The position numbers were made by a program, and so were the translations under genes. Of a DNA stretch of 20,419 nucleotides, positions 1 to 5,674 are shown piece after piece. The notes below the pieces were generated by a model, which was not told where the DNA came from, made no database searches, and worked only from the letters and a program-made list of their open reading frames with translations. Each line of letters starts with the position of its first letter. Position 1 is the first letter of the stretch. This DNA comes from Deltaproteobacteria bacterium (GTDB lineage Bacteria > Myxococcota_A > JAADFL01), in contig JAADFL010000017.1 of NCBI GenBank assembly GCA_013152945.1, positions 1-20,419 of the forward strand, in the 5' to 3' direction.

Positions 1-1
1 C

Positions 2-97
2 GACACAGACACGGATACCGACACAGACACGGATAGCGACACAGATACGGATACCGACACGGACACGGATAGTGATACAGAAACCGATACGGATACG
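2..97 (+). repeat. Asp-Thr/Ser-coding short tandem repeat
   Basis: Thirty-two codons alternate GAC/GAT with ACA/ACG/ACC/AGC, giving an in-frame degenerate 6-bp microsatellite that encodes an acidic flexible linker. It is cut by the window edge. A related linker occurs in the lipoprotein at 4628-4729. Confidence 0.9.
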
Positions 98-1054
98 AGT
101 GGCGACGAGTTCGCCCTGATAAAGGCCGGTTCTTTCTGGATGGGCAGCCCTGGTGTTTTTGGCTGTCCTGATGGGTACCCAGGCGAATGCACTTTTGAAC
201 CCGGTAGGTATGATGATGAGGAACTTCACAACGTAACGCTTACACATGACTTCTGGGTAATGCGGCACGAAGTCACACAAGGAGAGTATGAGGCATTGAT
301 GTGGTGGAAGTACAATGCATTCCGAGCTTGCGGAGACGAGTGCCCTATGAATATGATAACCTGGTACGAAAGCCTTGCATATGCGAATGAGCTATCACTA
401 AAGGAAGGGTACAAGCCATGCTATGTATTATCGAAGGTGATATGTGCGGAAGGTGGGGATGTAGGGACAGCGTACATGGATTGTTTTGATAATGATAAAA
501 CGTCTGCTGGCATTATGTCGGCAGACGTCTCGCTTTATGATGACGTGGCAACAGTGTACGATTGCGAAGGGTACCGTCTTCCGACCGAAGCAGAGTGGGA
601 GTATGCGGCGCGTGCTGGAACGATAGGCGCAGTGTACTTTGGGGAGTTCGAGATTTTGGATGATTACAATGCTCCAGCCTTGGATCCCATAGCCTGGTAT
701 GGAGGCAACAGCGAAGCGTCTTACGAGGACGCATATAGTAGCTGCGGTTGGCCGGGAAAGCCGTACCAATTCGAAACTTGCGGTACGCACCCTATTGGCG
801 AGAAGATGCCAAACCCATGGGGACTTTTTGATATGCTCGGCAATGTATCGGAGATGGTTTGGGACTGGCACGACAATTATCCTAACGATGCGGTGAGCGA
901 TCCCTCTGGTCCGGAGAATGGTTCGAACAAGGTTTTTCGCGGCTGTAGCTGGTTTGATATTGCCGAATTTTGCCGTGCCGCAAGCCGTAGTGGGAATGTG
1001 CCGACCTACCGGTCGTTCGACGTAGGGTTCCGACTTGTAAGAACGCGACTATAA
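2..1054 (+). CDS. FGE-sulfatase-domain secreted protein (5' partial)
   Basis: The reading frame is open to the left edge, so the true start, and probably a lipoprotein signal peptide, lie outside the window. The first 32 visible codons are an Asp-Thr/Ser linker. The formylglycine-generating-enzyme/SUMF1-type fold follows: FALIKAGSFWMGS, then HEVTQGEYEAL, YRLPTEAEWEYAARAG, NPWGLFDMLGNVSEMVWDW, and the terminal RGCSW...GFRLVR block. Catalytic FGE enzymes carry two cysteines after the RGGS strand. Here the equivalent stretch is GCSWFDIAEFC, so the usual pair is not preserved. The protein therefore more likely uses the fold for binding or a structural role at the cell surface than for sulfatase activation. 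Such lipoproteins are common in myxobacteria-like genomes. The gene ends 47 bp before the convergent ATPase gene. The domain is certain; the function is unknown. Confidence 0.85.
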   Translation, partial: DTDTDTDTDTDSDTDTDTDTDTDSDTETDTDTSGDEFALIKAGSFWMGSPGVFGCPDGYPGECTFEPGRYDDEELHNVTLTHDFWVMRHEVTQGEYEALMWWKYNAFRACGDECPMNMITWYESLAYANELSLKEGYKPCYVLSKVICAEGGDVGTAYMDCFDNDKTSAGIMSADVSLYDDVATVYDCEGYRLPTEAEWEYAARAGTIGAVYFGEFEILDDYNAPALDPIAWYGGNSEASYEDAYSSCGWPGKPYQFETCGTHPIGEKMPNPWGLFDMLGNVSEMVWDWHDNYPNDAVSDPSGPENGSNKVFRGCSWFDIAEFCRAASRSGNVPTYRSFDVGFRLVRTRL

Positions 1055-1101
1055 AAGGAAATTGCTGCACATAGATAGGCCCCAAAGACCTTGCATCCTG
1101 C

Positions 1102-2328
1102 CTAGACCATCCAGACCGGGATCGCATCCACTCCCTTGGCCAGGGGCATGTGCTGCTCCACGAGGCACAGCACCGCGCCTGGGCCTACCTGCAGGCCCTG
1201 GGCCTTGAGCGCCGAGAAGTTCCTGGTATCGCCCTTTCCAGGACCGGCAGTCTTTCGTATCTCCACCGGGAAGAGCACTTGGTCCTTGACCAAGAGCAAG
1301 TCTATCTCCCTCTTGTCCTTGTCCCTGTAGTAGAACAGCGGGGCCTCCAGGCCGTTATGCCAGTAACTCTTCAGCACTTCGGCCACGACCCATGTCTCGA
1401 GCACTGCGCCGGACATGGCTCCTGCCTCCAGGGTCTCGGGGCTGGACCAGGCAGTGAGGTACGCTGCCAGGCCGGTGTCGAGGAAGTAGAGCTTCTGGGT
1501 CTTGGTAAGCCGCTTGGACCTGCTGGAATAGAACGGTTCGAGCAGGTACACCAGGCCAGAGGCCTCGAGTATGGAGAGCCATCGCTTGGCAGTATTGGTC
1601 GCTACTCCGACATCTCGCGCCAGGTCCGACAGGTTGAGCATCTGGGCCGTGCGGGCCGCGCAGGCGCGCAAGAACTTGGTGAAGGCCAGCTCGTCTCCAA
1701 CCTGGGCCAGGTCGCGCACGTCGCGCTTGAGGTATGTCTGCACGTACGAGCCGTAGAACAGGTCCCTGTCCATCTTGGGATCAAGGGCCGGCATGGGAAA
1801 GCTGCCGCGCCATATCAGGTTGTAAAGCTCCATGAGCGACATGGGACGAGCCTGGCGTGCGCGCTGGTTAACGGCTTTTGGTTCCGGCAGAAAGGGCAGG
1901 GCAGACTTTACGCCTTGAAGCTCTGCCCGAGACAGGCCGAGGAGCCGAAGTACTGCTACGCGGCCGGCCAGGGACTCGGACACGTTACGCATGAGGTGGA
2001 AGTGCTGAGAGCCGGTGAGCCAGAAGTCGCCCGGTTTGCCCTGGTCGTCCACGTGCATCTTGATGTGCGCCAGCAGCTCGGGTGCGTATTGGATCTCGTC
2101 TATGAGAAGGGGCGGCTTGAAGCGACTAAGCAGCAGGGCCGGCTCCTGCCTGGCCAGGGCCAGGACCATTGGATCGTCCAGGGTGATGACCCGGCGCCTT
2201 TGCCCTGCCGCGTGCTTGAACAGCGTGGTCTTGCCCACCTGGCGCGCGCCGGTCACCAGGAGCACAGGGAACCTGCGGCTGGCCTTGGTGAGAAACGTCT
2301 CCAGGGTTCTTGGCAGGTACCTAGTCAT
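1102..2328 (-). CDS. AAA ATPase with DUF4143-type C-terminus
   Basis: A 408-residue P-loop ATPase of the AAA_14/DUF4143 family, the usual family length. Visible parts in order: Walker A GARQVGKT at residues 27-34, Walker B LLIDEIQ at 74-80, and the sensor-like strand FWLTGSQHF at about 102-110. A winged-helix-like region follows (LSDLARDVGVATNTAKRWLSI, about 235-255), then the family hallmark KLYFLDTGLAAYL. Near the end is a PD-(D/E)xK-nuclease-like strand pair, EIDLLL...PVEIRK, in which the usual ExK is E-I-R-K. Members are widespread and often multi-copy. Their role is poorly defined; mobile-element or defence links are suspected. No Shine-Dalgarno precedes the ATG. The start is fixed by the promoter/palindrome placed directly upstream (2332-2383). 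The gene is transcribed alone, convergent with the FGE-type gene. Confidence 0.9.
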   Translation of the reverse strand: MTRYLPRTLETFLTKASRRFPVLLVTGARQVGKTTLFKHAAGQRRRVITLDDPMVLALARQEPALLLSRFKPPLLIDEIQYAPELLAHIKMHVDDQGKPGDFWLTGSQHFHLMRNVSESLAGRVAVLRLLGLSRAELQGVKSALPFLPEPKAVNQRARQARPMSLMELYNLIWRGSFPMPALDPKMDRDLFYGSYVQTYLKRDVRDLAQVGDELAFTKFLRACAARTAQMLNLSDLARDVGVATNTAKRWLSILEASGLVYLLEPFYSSRSKRLTKTQKLYFLDTGLAAYLTAWSSPETLEAGAMSGAVLETWVVAEVLKSYWHNGLEAPLFYYRDKDKREIDLLLVKDQVLFPVEIRKTAGPGKGDTRNFSALKAQGLQVGPGAVLCLVEQHMPLAKGVDAIPVWMV

Positions 2329-2331
2329 TTT

Positions 2332-2364
2332 CGACCAATTTGCAATCCAATTGCATAATAGTCG
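2332..2364. repeat. 33-bp inverted repeat, copy 1 (imperfect), candidate operator
   Basis: The left arm CGACCAATTTGCAAT and right arm ATTGCATAATAGTCG are separated by 3 bp. This is the same element as 3473-3505, with one difference in the left arm and two in the right. The right-arm differences create the TATTAT -10 hexamer of the ATPase promoter. The element begins 4 bp upstream of the ATPase start codon. Confidence 0.85.
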
Positions 2365-2383
2365 AAAACAATGGCCGAGTCAA
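2355..2383 (-). promoter_or_regulatory. Sigma-70-like promoter of the ATPase gene
   Basis: On the minus strand TTGACT (2378-2383) and TATTAT (2355-2360) are separated by exactly 17 bp. The -10 hexamer lies inside the right arm of the 33-bp inverted repeat at 2332-2364. Transcription would start inside that repeat, about 20 nt before the ATG, so a protein bound to the palindrome would block the promoter. Confidence 0.65.
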
Positions 2384-2739
2384 TAGCCTGTTGGATCTTA
2401 TTAATTAAGGTCGGGATCGGGTTGTGGCTAGGTATAGACGTCACAACCAGCAATTTGTCTCTTCTCTTCTTCTCCCCACCCAGGTTGATTTAAAAGCGTC
2501 CTAAAATTAACGTTATTTCAATTAGTTGCATACCGGTCCGCGGCCATACACCCATCAAACTCACTAGGTGGCTGCCGCCAAGGTATGTGGCAGGGATAAA
2601 GCCGATGCCCGCACCGCAGTTGCAACCTCATGTATTGGAGCACCTGTATGGTGACATGCTACATGTTAGCATCTTCCAAACCCAACCATTAGTTTGAAAA
2701 TAGGGACTGCGTTCCAGGTCGGCATACTTAGTATTCATG
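2365..2739. other. Intergenic stretch without a gene
   Basis: About 375 bp between the ATPase promoter and the toxin stop codon. It holds the -35 half of the ATPase promoter, a 7-bp-stem inverted repeat (GGTTGTG 2420-2426 / CACAACC 2442-2448), the dispersed hairpin repeat at 2472-2520, and a short inverted repeat TGCTA-N5-TAGCA at 2657-2671. I found no open frame with coding character. Confidence 0.6.
2472..2520. repeat. Dispersed ~50-bp intergenic repeat, copy 1
   Basis: It shares CTCCCCACCCAGGTTGATTT, then CCTAAAAT, then GTTATTTCA in the same order and nearly the same spacing as 5445-5494. The middle part forms an ATTT...AAAT hairpin-like symmetry, weaker in this copy than in the other. 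Confidence 0.75.
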
Positions 2740-3087
2740 TTAAGGATGCGGCGTGATCGCCAGGATGGTTATTTCTTCCTTCTTGGGACCATAGCACCAA
2801 AAGACCCTGAAAGCTCCTGGAGTATGCTGCTGCACATGGGCCTCGAAGACCTTGCCATTGGAATCATACGGGTTCACCAGGGAATGGTACGCATGGGTGT
2901 TCAACCCGGGGTGGCGTGGATTGGTGCACAGCAACTGGATACATTTATGCACCTGTTTGAAAAGTCCCTCTTGCCTGGAGGCTTTTTTCTTGGTCTTTTT
3001 GGACCTGGCTTTCAAGGACTTCCTGGCTGCTTCTTTGAGCTCGTTGTAGGTCTGCGCAGCAGATTCAGTCCACACGACCCGAAACAT
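2740..3087 (-). CDS. RelE/HigB-like toxin of a type II toxin-antitoxin pair
   Basis: A 115-residue basic protein. The N-terminus MFRVVWTESAAQTYNEL matches the first strand and helix of RelE/ParE folds. A Lys-rich stretch follows (about 21-40), then FKQVHKCIQLLCTNPRHPGL. The terminal sheet is VFEAHVQQHTPGAFRVFW...ITILAITPHP, the C-terminal block seen in HigB/RelE-like mRNA interferases. The start codon lies 2 bp after the stop of the upstream antitoxin gene, so the two are co-transcribed and probably translationally coupled. Antitoxin-before-toxin order is the usual arrangement. The likely role is inhibition of translation by mRNA cleavage when the antitoxin is lost. The fold is recognised with good confidence; the exact subfamily and target are not resolved. 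Confidence 0.8.
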   Translation of the reverse strand: MFRVVWTESAAQTYNELKEAARKSLKARSKKTKKKASRQEGLFKQVHKCIQLLCTNPRHPGLNTHAYHSLVNPYDSNGKVFEAHVQQHTPGAFRVFWCYGPKKEEITILAITPHP

Positions 3088-3089
3088 TC

Positions 3090-3377
3090 CTAGTCATCCT
3101 CCAACTGTTCTACCAGTTGGATGTCCTCGTCCAGGTTTGGAGGATCGGAGCTGAACCTTCCTTCCCGAGCCTCGGTAATCCCTTTTGCCACGAGCTTTTG
3201 AGCCTTTTCGTTGCGAAACAGCCAGGCCTCGTTCTCCGGGATAACCCTGGCCAAGCTGACCAGGAACTCGCTATCGTTCAACTGCTTGATGACAACCGTC
3301 CTGTTGGCGTACTGCCTGCCGATTGTAAGCCTGCCGTTGTTGTCGATTGTCCTTGTAATGTTCCTAGCCTTTGCCAT
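3090..3377 (-). CDS. Small antitoxin partner of the RelE/HigB-like toxin
   Basis: A 95-residue protein starting MAKARNITRTIDNNGRLTIG. The N-terminal half looks beta-rich, possibly an AbrB-like or swapped-hairpin DNA-binding fold (weak call). The C-terminal half is helical then acidic, as expected for a toxin-neutralising tail. The frame is open upstream to an ATG at 3470, but the start at 3377 is supported twice. A GGAGGG Shine-Dalgarno sits 5 nt before it, and a well-formed promoter at 3403-3431 overlaps the earlier ATG codons. It is first in a two-gene operon with the toxin. Four 8-bp iterons over the promoter suggest autorepression, the normal control for such pairs. The antitoxin identity rests largely on gene context. 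Confidence 0.75.
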   Translation of the reverse strand: MAKARNITRTIDNNGRLTIGRQYANRTVVIKQLNDSEFLVSLARVIPENEAWLFRNEKAQKLVAKGITEAREGRFSSDPPNLDEDIQLVEQLEDD

Positions 3378-3402
3378 TGCATCCCTCCAGCGAGCTGGCT
3401 TC

Positions 3403-3431
3403 ATTCTATGGTAAAATGGTAAATAGGTCAA
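3403..3431 (-). promoter_or_regulatory. Promoter of the antitoxin-toxin operon
   Basis: On the minus strand TTGACC (3426-3431) and TAGAAT (3403-3408) are separated by 17 bp, each matching the sigma-70 consensus at five of six positions. The predicted transcript begins about 20 nt before the antitoxin ATG, leaving just enough leader for the GGAGGG ribosome-binding site. Confidence 0.7.
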
Positions 3432-3439
3432 ATGGTAAG
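3408..3439. repeat. Four 8-bp direct repeats over the promoter (candidate operator)
   Basis: The units are ATGGTAAA, ATGGTAAA, TAGGTCAA and ATGGTAAG, in perfect 8-bp phase. They fill the promoter spacer, and the diverged third unit supplies the -35 hexamer. Direct-repeat operators with this layout suit cooperative antitoxin binding. Confidence 0.75.
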
Positions 3440-3472
3440 GTGTGTTTTTGGTGGCATAGAGCAGAAACATCC

Positions 3473-3505
3473 CGACTAATTTGCAATCTCATTGCAAATT
3501 AGTCG
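3473..3505. repeat. 33-bp inverted repeat, copy 2 (perfect)
   Basis: Arms CGACTAATTTGCAAT and ATTGCAAATTAGTCG are perfectly complementary over 15 bp around a 3-bp centre. It is the same element as 2332-2364. On the minus strand it is followed within 3 nt by an ATG (3470), mirroring copy 1, where the ATPase ATG follows. No ATPase gene follows here; the toxin-antitoxin operon does. It lies about 95 bp upstream of the antitoxin start. Confidence 0.9.
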
Positions 3506-3623
3506 AGGTAGTGCGAGGCAGATAAAAGTCCTTCACCGGGTAAGTCGACAAAGCTGTGGGACCAAGACCAGGCTCCATAATGCAAGGAGGACAACAGGGG
3601 AGGACGAAAGTGCACAAACCTGG

Positions 3624-4070
3624 TCAGGCCGTGGCCGGGCTTGGTGGCCACTCGCTTGGGAGCCCCTTGTTGAGGTCGTGGGACAGGCCTGCTGCCTTTA
3701 TCCTGGCGTGGGCCTTGGAATCGAAGGTCAGCCACGTACCTTTCAGCAAGGCTGCGAGCCCTGCATAGCAGGCGTCATGCCCTGTGAGGCCCATATCGAC
3801 GAAGCGGGCTGCATATGAGGCAAGGTCTCGGGTCATCGGGTGCCTCATAACACCAGATCGCAGCACCGGGATGACCCCGGTTTGAAACGCAATGCCGGCC
3901 TTCGGGTGCAGCTTGCAGAGCACTGCGTACACCTCGAACATGAAGAGCTCGGGCACTGCAAAGCCCAGCGGCTGGGCGAGCATGCTTTCGAGCACTGCCT
4001 GGGCACCCGGGTGCTCCTCGCCACGAAGGAGCCAGCGAAGCGCCACGGAAGCGTCAACGACCCATATCAC
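3624..4070 (-). CDS. vapC: VapC-family PIN-domain ribonuclease toxin
   Basis: A 148-residue PIN-domain protein. The acidic metal-binding residues are visible in order: D6 in MIWVVDASVALRWLL, E46 in VPELFMFEVYAVL, D99 in LTGHDACYAGLA and D117 in LTFDSKAHARI. PIN toxins are Mg-dependent ribonucleases that stop growth when not held by the antitoxin. The ATG overlaps the stop of the upstream Phd-like antitoxin gene by 4 bp, which indicates translational coupling. At 148 residues it is somewhat longer than the typical ~130, with an extra Pro/Ser-rich C-terminal tail (PSEWPPSPATA). The family call is secure. The RNA target cannot be told from sequence. Confidence 0.88.
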   Translation of the reverse strand: MIWVVDASVALRWLLRGEEHPGAQAVLESMLAQPLGFAVPELFMFEVYAVLCKLHPKAGIAFQTGVIPVLRSGVMRHPMTRDLASYAARFVDMGLTGHDACYAGLAALLKGTWLTFDSKAHARIKAAGLSHDLNKGLPSEWPPSPATA

Positions 4071-4339
4071 GAGCCGTACCCCCTAAGCTCACGAAGCATG
4101 TCCAAGCTGCTCTTTGACAGGGGAGCTTCTGAACGCAACCCGCGGATGCGCTCCAAGAGGAGCTTTCGCTCCTCCTCTGCCTGCTTGTCCAGGAACCTGG
4201 CCTTGAAGTCCTCCAGAGTGACAAGGACCGCGCGCACCTTCCTGCCCTTGCTGACGAGCACGGGCTCGCTGTCACGCTCGAGCTGGTCCAGGACCTGGCC
4301 GAGACGGTTTCTTAGAAACAAGGCGTTCACCTTTCGCAT
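4067..4339 (-). CDS. Phd/YefM-like antitoxin
   Basis: A 90-residue protein. The N-terminal two-thirds, FLRNRLGQVLDQLERDSEPV followed by LVSKGRKVRAVLVTLEDF, is the Phd/YefM DNA-binding fold. In that family the N-terminus binds the operator and the C-terminus, here RLR/LRELRGYGS-like, wraps the toxin. A strong GGAGG site precedes the ATG by 5 nt. It overlaps vapC by 4 bp (ATGA). The upstream region has a candidate promoter and a palindrome (4357-4403), consistent with autoregulation. Phd-type antitoxins paired with PIN toxins are a common combination. Confidence 0.85.
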   Translation of the reverse strand: MRKVNALFLRNRLGQVLDQLERDSEPVLVSKGRKVRAVLVTLEDFKARFLDKQAEEERKLLLERIRGLRSEAPLSKSSLDMLRELRGYGS

Positions 4340-4356
4340 GCTTGCCTCCTTTGTTT

Positions 4357-4385
4357 ACGGTAATCGGTACAGGTATACATGTCAA
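4357..4385 (-). promoter_or_regulatory. Candidate promoter of the antitoxin-vapC operon
   Basis: A perfect TTGACA -35 on the minus strand (4380-4385) is followed after 17 bp by TACCGT (4357-4362), a poor -10. The perfect -35 and correct spacing upstream of the only plausible start make this the best candidate. Confidence 0.45.
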
Positions 4386-4387
4386 GT

Positions 4388-4403
4388 GTATATGTGCATA
4401 TAC
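4388..4403. promoter_or_regulatory. Palindromic candidate operator upstream of antitoxin-vapC
   Basis: GTATATG-TG-CATATAC has perfect 7-bp arms. It lies immediately upstream of the -35 hexamer, inside an AT-rich GTATAC/ATATAC-rich tract. This is the expected place for Phd-type autorepressor binding. Confidence 0.5.
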
Positions 4404-4438
4404 ATATATACAATTAATGGATTTCAGTGCGAACCGGC

Positions 4439-4467
4439 TTGACCATGCGTTGCTGCGTTTGGAAAAT
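4439..4467 (+). promoter_or_regulatory. Candidate promoter of the cysteine-rich lipoprotein gene
   Basis: TTGACC (4439-4444) and GAAAAT (4462-4467) are separated by 17 bp. A 10-bp perfect palindrome GTGGCGCCAC (4495-4504) lies between the predicted start of transcription and the ribosome-binding site. Confidence 0.4.
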
Positions 4468-4525
4468 AGTAATTGGAACTCGATGACAATACCTGTGGCG
4501 CCACCACATGCGTGAAGGAGACCGT

Positions 4526-5362
4526 ATGAGAAAACTTGGCAGGTTCTCACCCGTGCTCTGCGTGTCGGTCATATACCTGGTGCTGGGAGCCATGTCCATG
4601 GGCTGCAACGGCTCGCCTGGAAAGGCAGACGCCACCGCTGACTCGGATACCGGCGCTGACTCGGACACCGACGCTGACTCGGACACCGACGCCGACATGG
4701 ACAGCGATACTGGTACCGACACCGACACCGAGGTCGAGGAAGATTTCGGCTGCGGCGTCATGGATGTAAATACCTGTTATGCCCGTGGATGCGGGAATAC
4801 GTGCTCGACCACGAGAAACGACTGCCCGGAGGACTTCGTATGCCTTGCGTACGTGGGCGAAGAGCAAGGGTTCTGCTCCATGCCGTGTGACAGGAATGAC
4901 GATCGCTGCGGATGCTACTGGCACTGCGGAGCCTTGAACAACGAGGTGGATGTCTTTTGGTTCTGCCTGCCCGGGGGAGACCTCTGCGAAAAAGACGACG
5001 ACTGCGGGGATCCCGTTAAGTACGCCTGCAAGGACACGAACGGAGACGGAAGCATCAACAGCACTGTGAAAAGGTGCATCGAGCGCACCAAGCCTGCTGT
5101 CGGTCCATGGGAGGAGTGCGGGGGAGACATCGAGTGCTACAACGGGATCTGCCTGGGCAATGGAGACGATTCGGACGGTCCAGATGGATATGAAATGGAT
5201 GGTACAGACGGTTACGGCAATGGAGTATGTCACCCTTACTGTGATGAGAAAGCCGGCGATGCAGACTGCCCGCCAGGGTTCACCTGCGCCACCATAAAAA
5301 TCAGCACTGACGATCCTCCAGTGGAACCTGTAACGATCATAAGCTTTTGCGTCGAGAAGTGA
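4526..5362 (+). CDS. Cysteine-rich lipoprotein with Asp-rich linker
   Basis: A 278-residue protein. The start at 4526 is chosen over the in-frame ATG at 4508 because GAAGGAG sits 5 nt before it. A signal peptide with a lipobox ends in MSMGC (lipidated Cys27). Residues 35-68 are an Asp-Ser/Thr-Ala linker that would hold the domain away from the membrane. The rest carries many cysteines in modules such as CEKDDDC and CNNGxC-like spacing, plus an Asp/Gly-rich loop (NGDDSDGPDGYEMDG) that may bind Ca2+. It is a surface or secreted lipoprotein of unknown function, a type common in myxobacteria-like genomes. The frame resumes after the TGA with another cysteine module (5363-5461), so the gene may be truncated. 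Confidence 0.85.
   Translation: MRKLGRFSPVLCVSVIYLVLGAMSMGCNGSPGKADATADSDTGADSDTDADSDTDADMDSDTGTDTDTEVEEDFGCGVMDVNTCYARGCGNTCSTTRNDCPEDFVCLAYVGEEQGFCSMPCDRNDDRCGCYWHCGALNNEVDVFWFCLPGGDLCEKDDDCGDPVKYACKDTNGDGSINSTVKRCIERTKPAVGPWEECGGDIECYNGICLGNGDDSDGPDGYEMDGTDGYGNGVCHPYCDEKAGDADCPPGFTCATIKISTDDPPVEPVTIISFCVEK
4628..4729 (+). repeat. Asp-Ser/Thr/Ala-coding short repeat
   Basis: GAC-TCG/ACC/GCC codon alternation forms 12- to 18-bp imperfect repeats, for example GCTGACTCGGACACCGA. It encodes the linker of the lipoprotein and is prone to slippage-driven length change without shifting the frame. Confidence 0.75.
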
Positions 5363-5461
5363 GAGCCTTGCGAGCGGGACCAGGGCTGCGCAGGCAGCGG
5401 AAAGGTGTGCGGTATCGAAAGGACTTTGAGGCCCTCCCCGAGCCCTCCCCACCCAGGTTGA
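5363..5461 (+). pseudogene. In-frame vestigial extension of the cysteine-rich lipoprotein
   Basis: Directly after the TGA at 5360-5362 the same frame reads on for 32 codons beginning EPCERDQGCAGSGKVCGIER. This repeats the C-[EK]-[KR]-D-x-x-C spacing of the gene's own CEKDDDC module. The frame then runs into the dispersed repeat starting at 5445 and stops at 5459-5461. The simplest reading is that the protein once continued, that a nonsense change shortened it, and that the rest was lost where the repeat begins. Confidence 0.55.
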
Positions 5462-5494
5462 TTTTCAGGGTGCCTAAAATATGCTGTTATTTCA
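5445..5494. repeat. Dispersed ~50-bp intergenic repeat, copy 2
   Basis: This is the second copy of the element at 2472-2520. Here the middle is a clear inverted repeat, ATTTTCAGG-GTG-CCTAAAAT, with one unpaired base. It begins inside the vestigial coding extension of the upstream lipoprotein. Confidence 0.75.
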
Positions 5495-5502
5495 TGAAGT
5501 AG

Positions 5503-5522
5503 GGGCGGTTCGCGAACCGCCC
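5503..5522. repeat. 20-bp perfect palindrome (REP-like)
   Basis: GGGCGGTTCG is followed immediately by its reverse complement CGAACCGCCC. It lies just after the dispersed repeat and about 20 bp before a T-rich run (5547-5558). It resembles REP-type intergenic palindromes and could form a hairpin at the end of the lipoprotein transcript. Confidence 0.7.
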
Positions 5523-5674
5523 ATGCGAGATCCCAATCCAAACGATTTGTTTTTTTTATCTCCCGGACCAGGCCCGCTTTCCACCGCCCTCACCCCCTTT
5601 TGTCCCCCTCTCCCGCGGAGCGGGCGAAGGGGATCATCTTGACACCACTCATGCATTGCGAAAGGATATGGTCC

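Noticed and set aside
1150-2358. 402-codon open frame on the plus strand across the ATPase gene
   Set aside because: It is antisense to a clear P-loop ATPase with its own promoter. Its translation has no domain pattern and reflects the GC-rich codon structure of the real gene.
3378-3470. Longer antitoxin starting at 3470 or 3404
   Set aside because: Both ATGs lie upstream of or inside the predicted promoter, and the start at 3377 has a strong Shine-Dalgarno.
5360-5362. Selenocysteine at the TGA in the cysteine-rich lipoprotein
   Set aside because: No convincing SECIS-like hairpin follows within the expected distance, and the extension ends soon in repeat DNA. A nonsense change is simpler.
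4547-5452. 301-codon minus-strand open frame opposite the cysteine-rich lipoprotein
   Set aside because: Val/Gly/Ala-rich reverse reading of the Asp-Ser-Thr linker and cysteine modules; not a gene.
5639-5669. TTGACA-based promoter directly before the beta-propeller gene
   Set aside because: The only -10-like hexamers fall on the ribosome-binding site with a 19-bp spacer, which would place the transcript start at the ATG.
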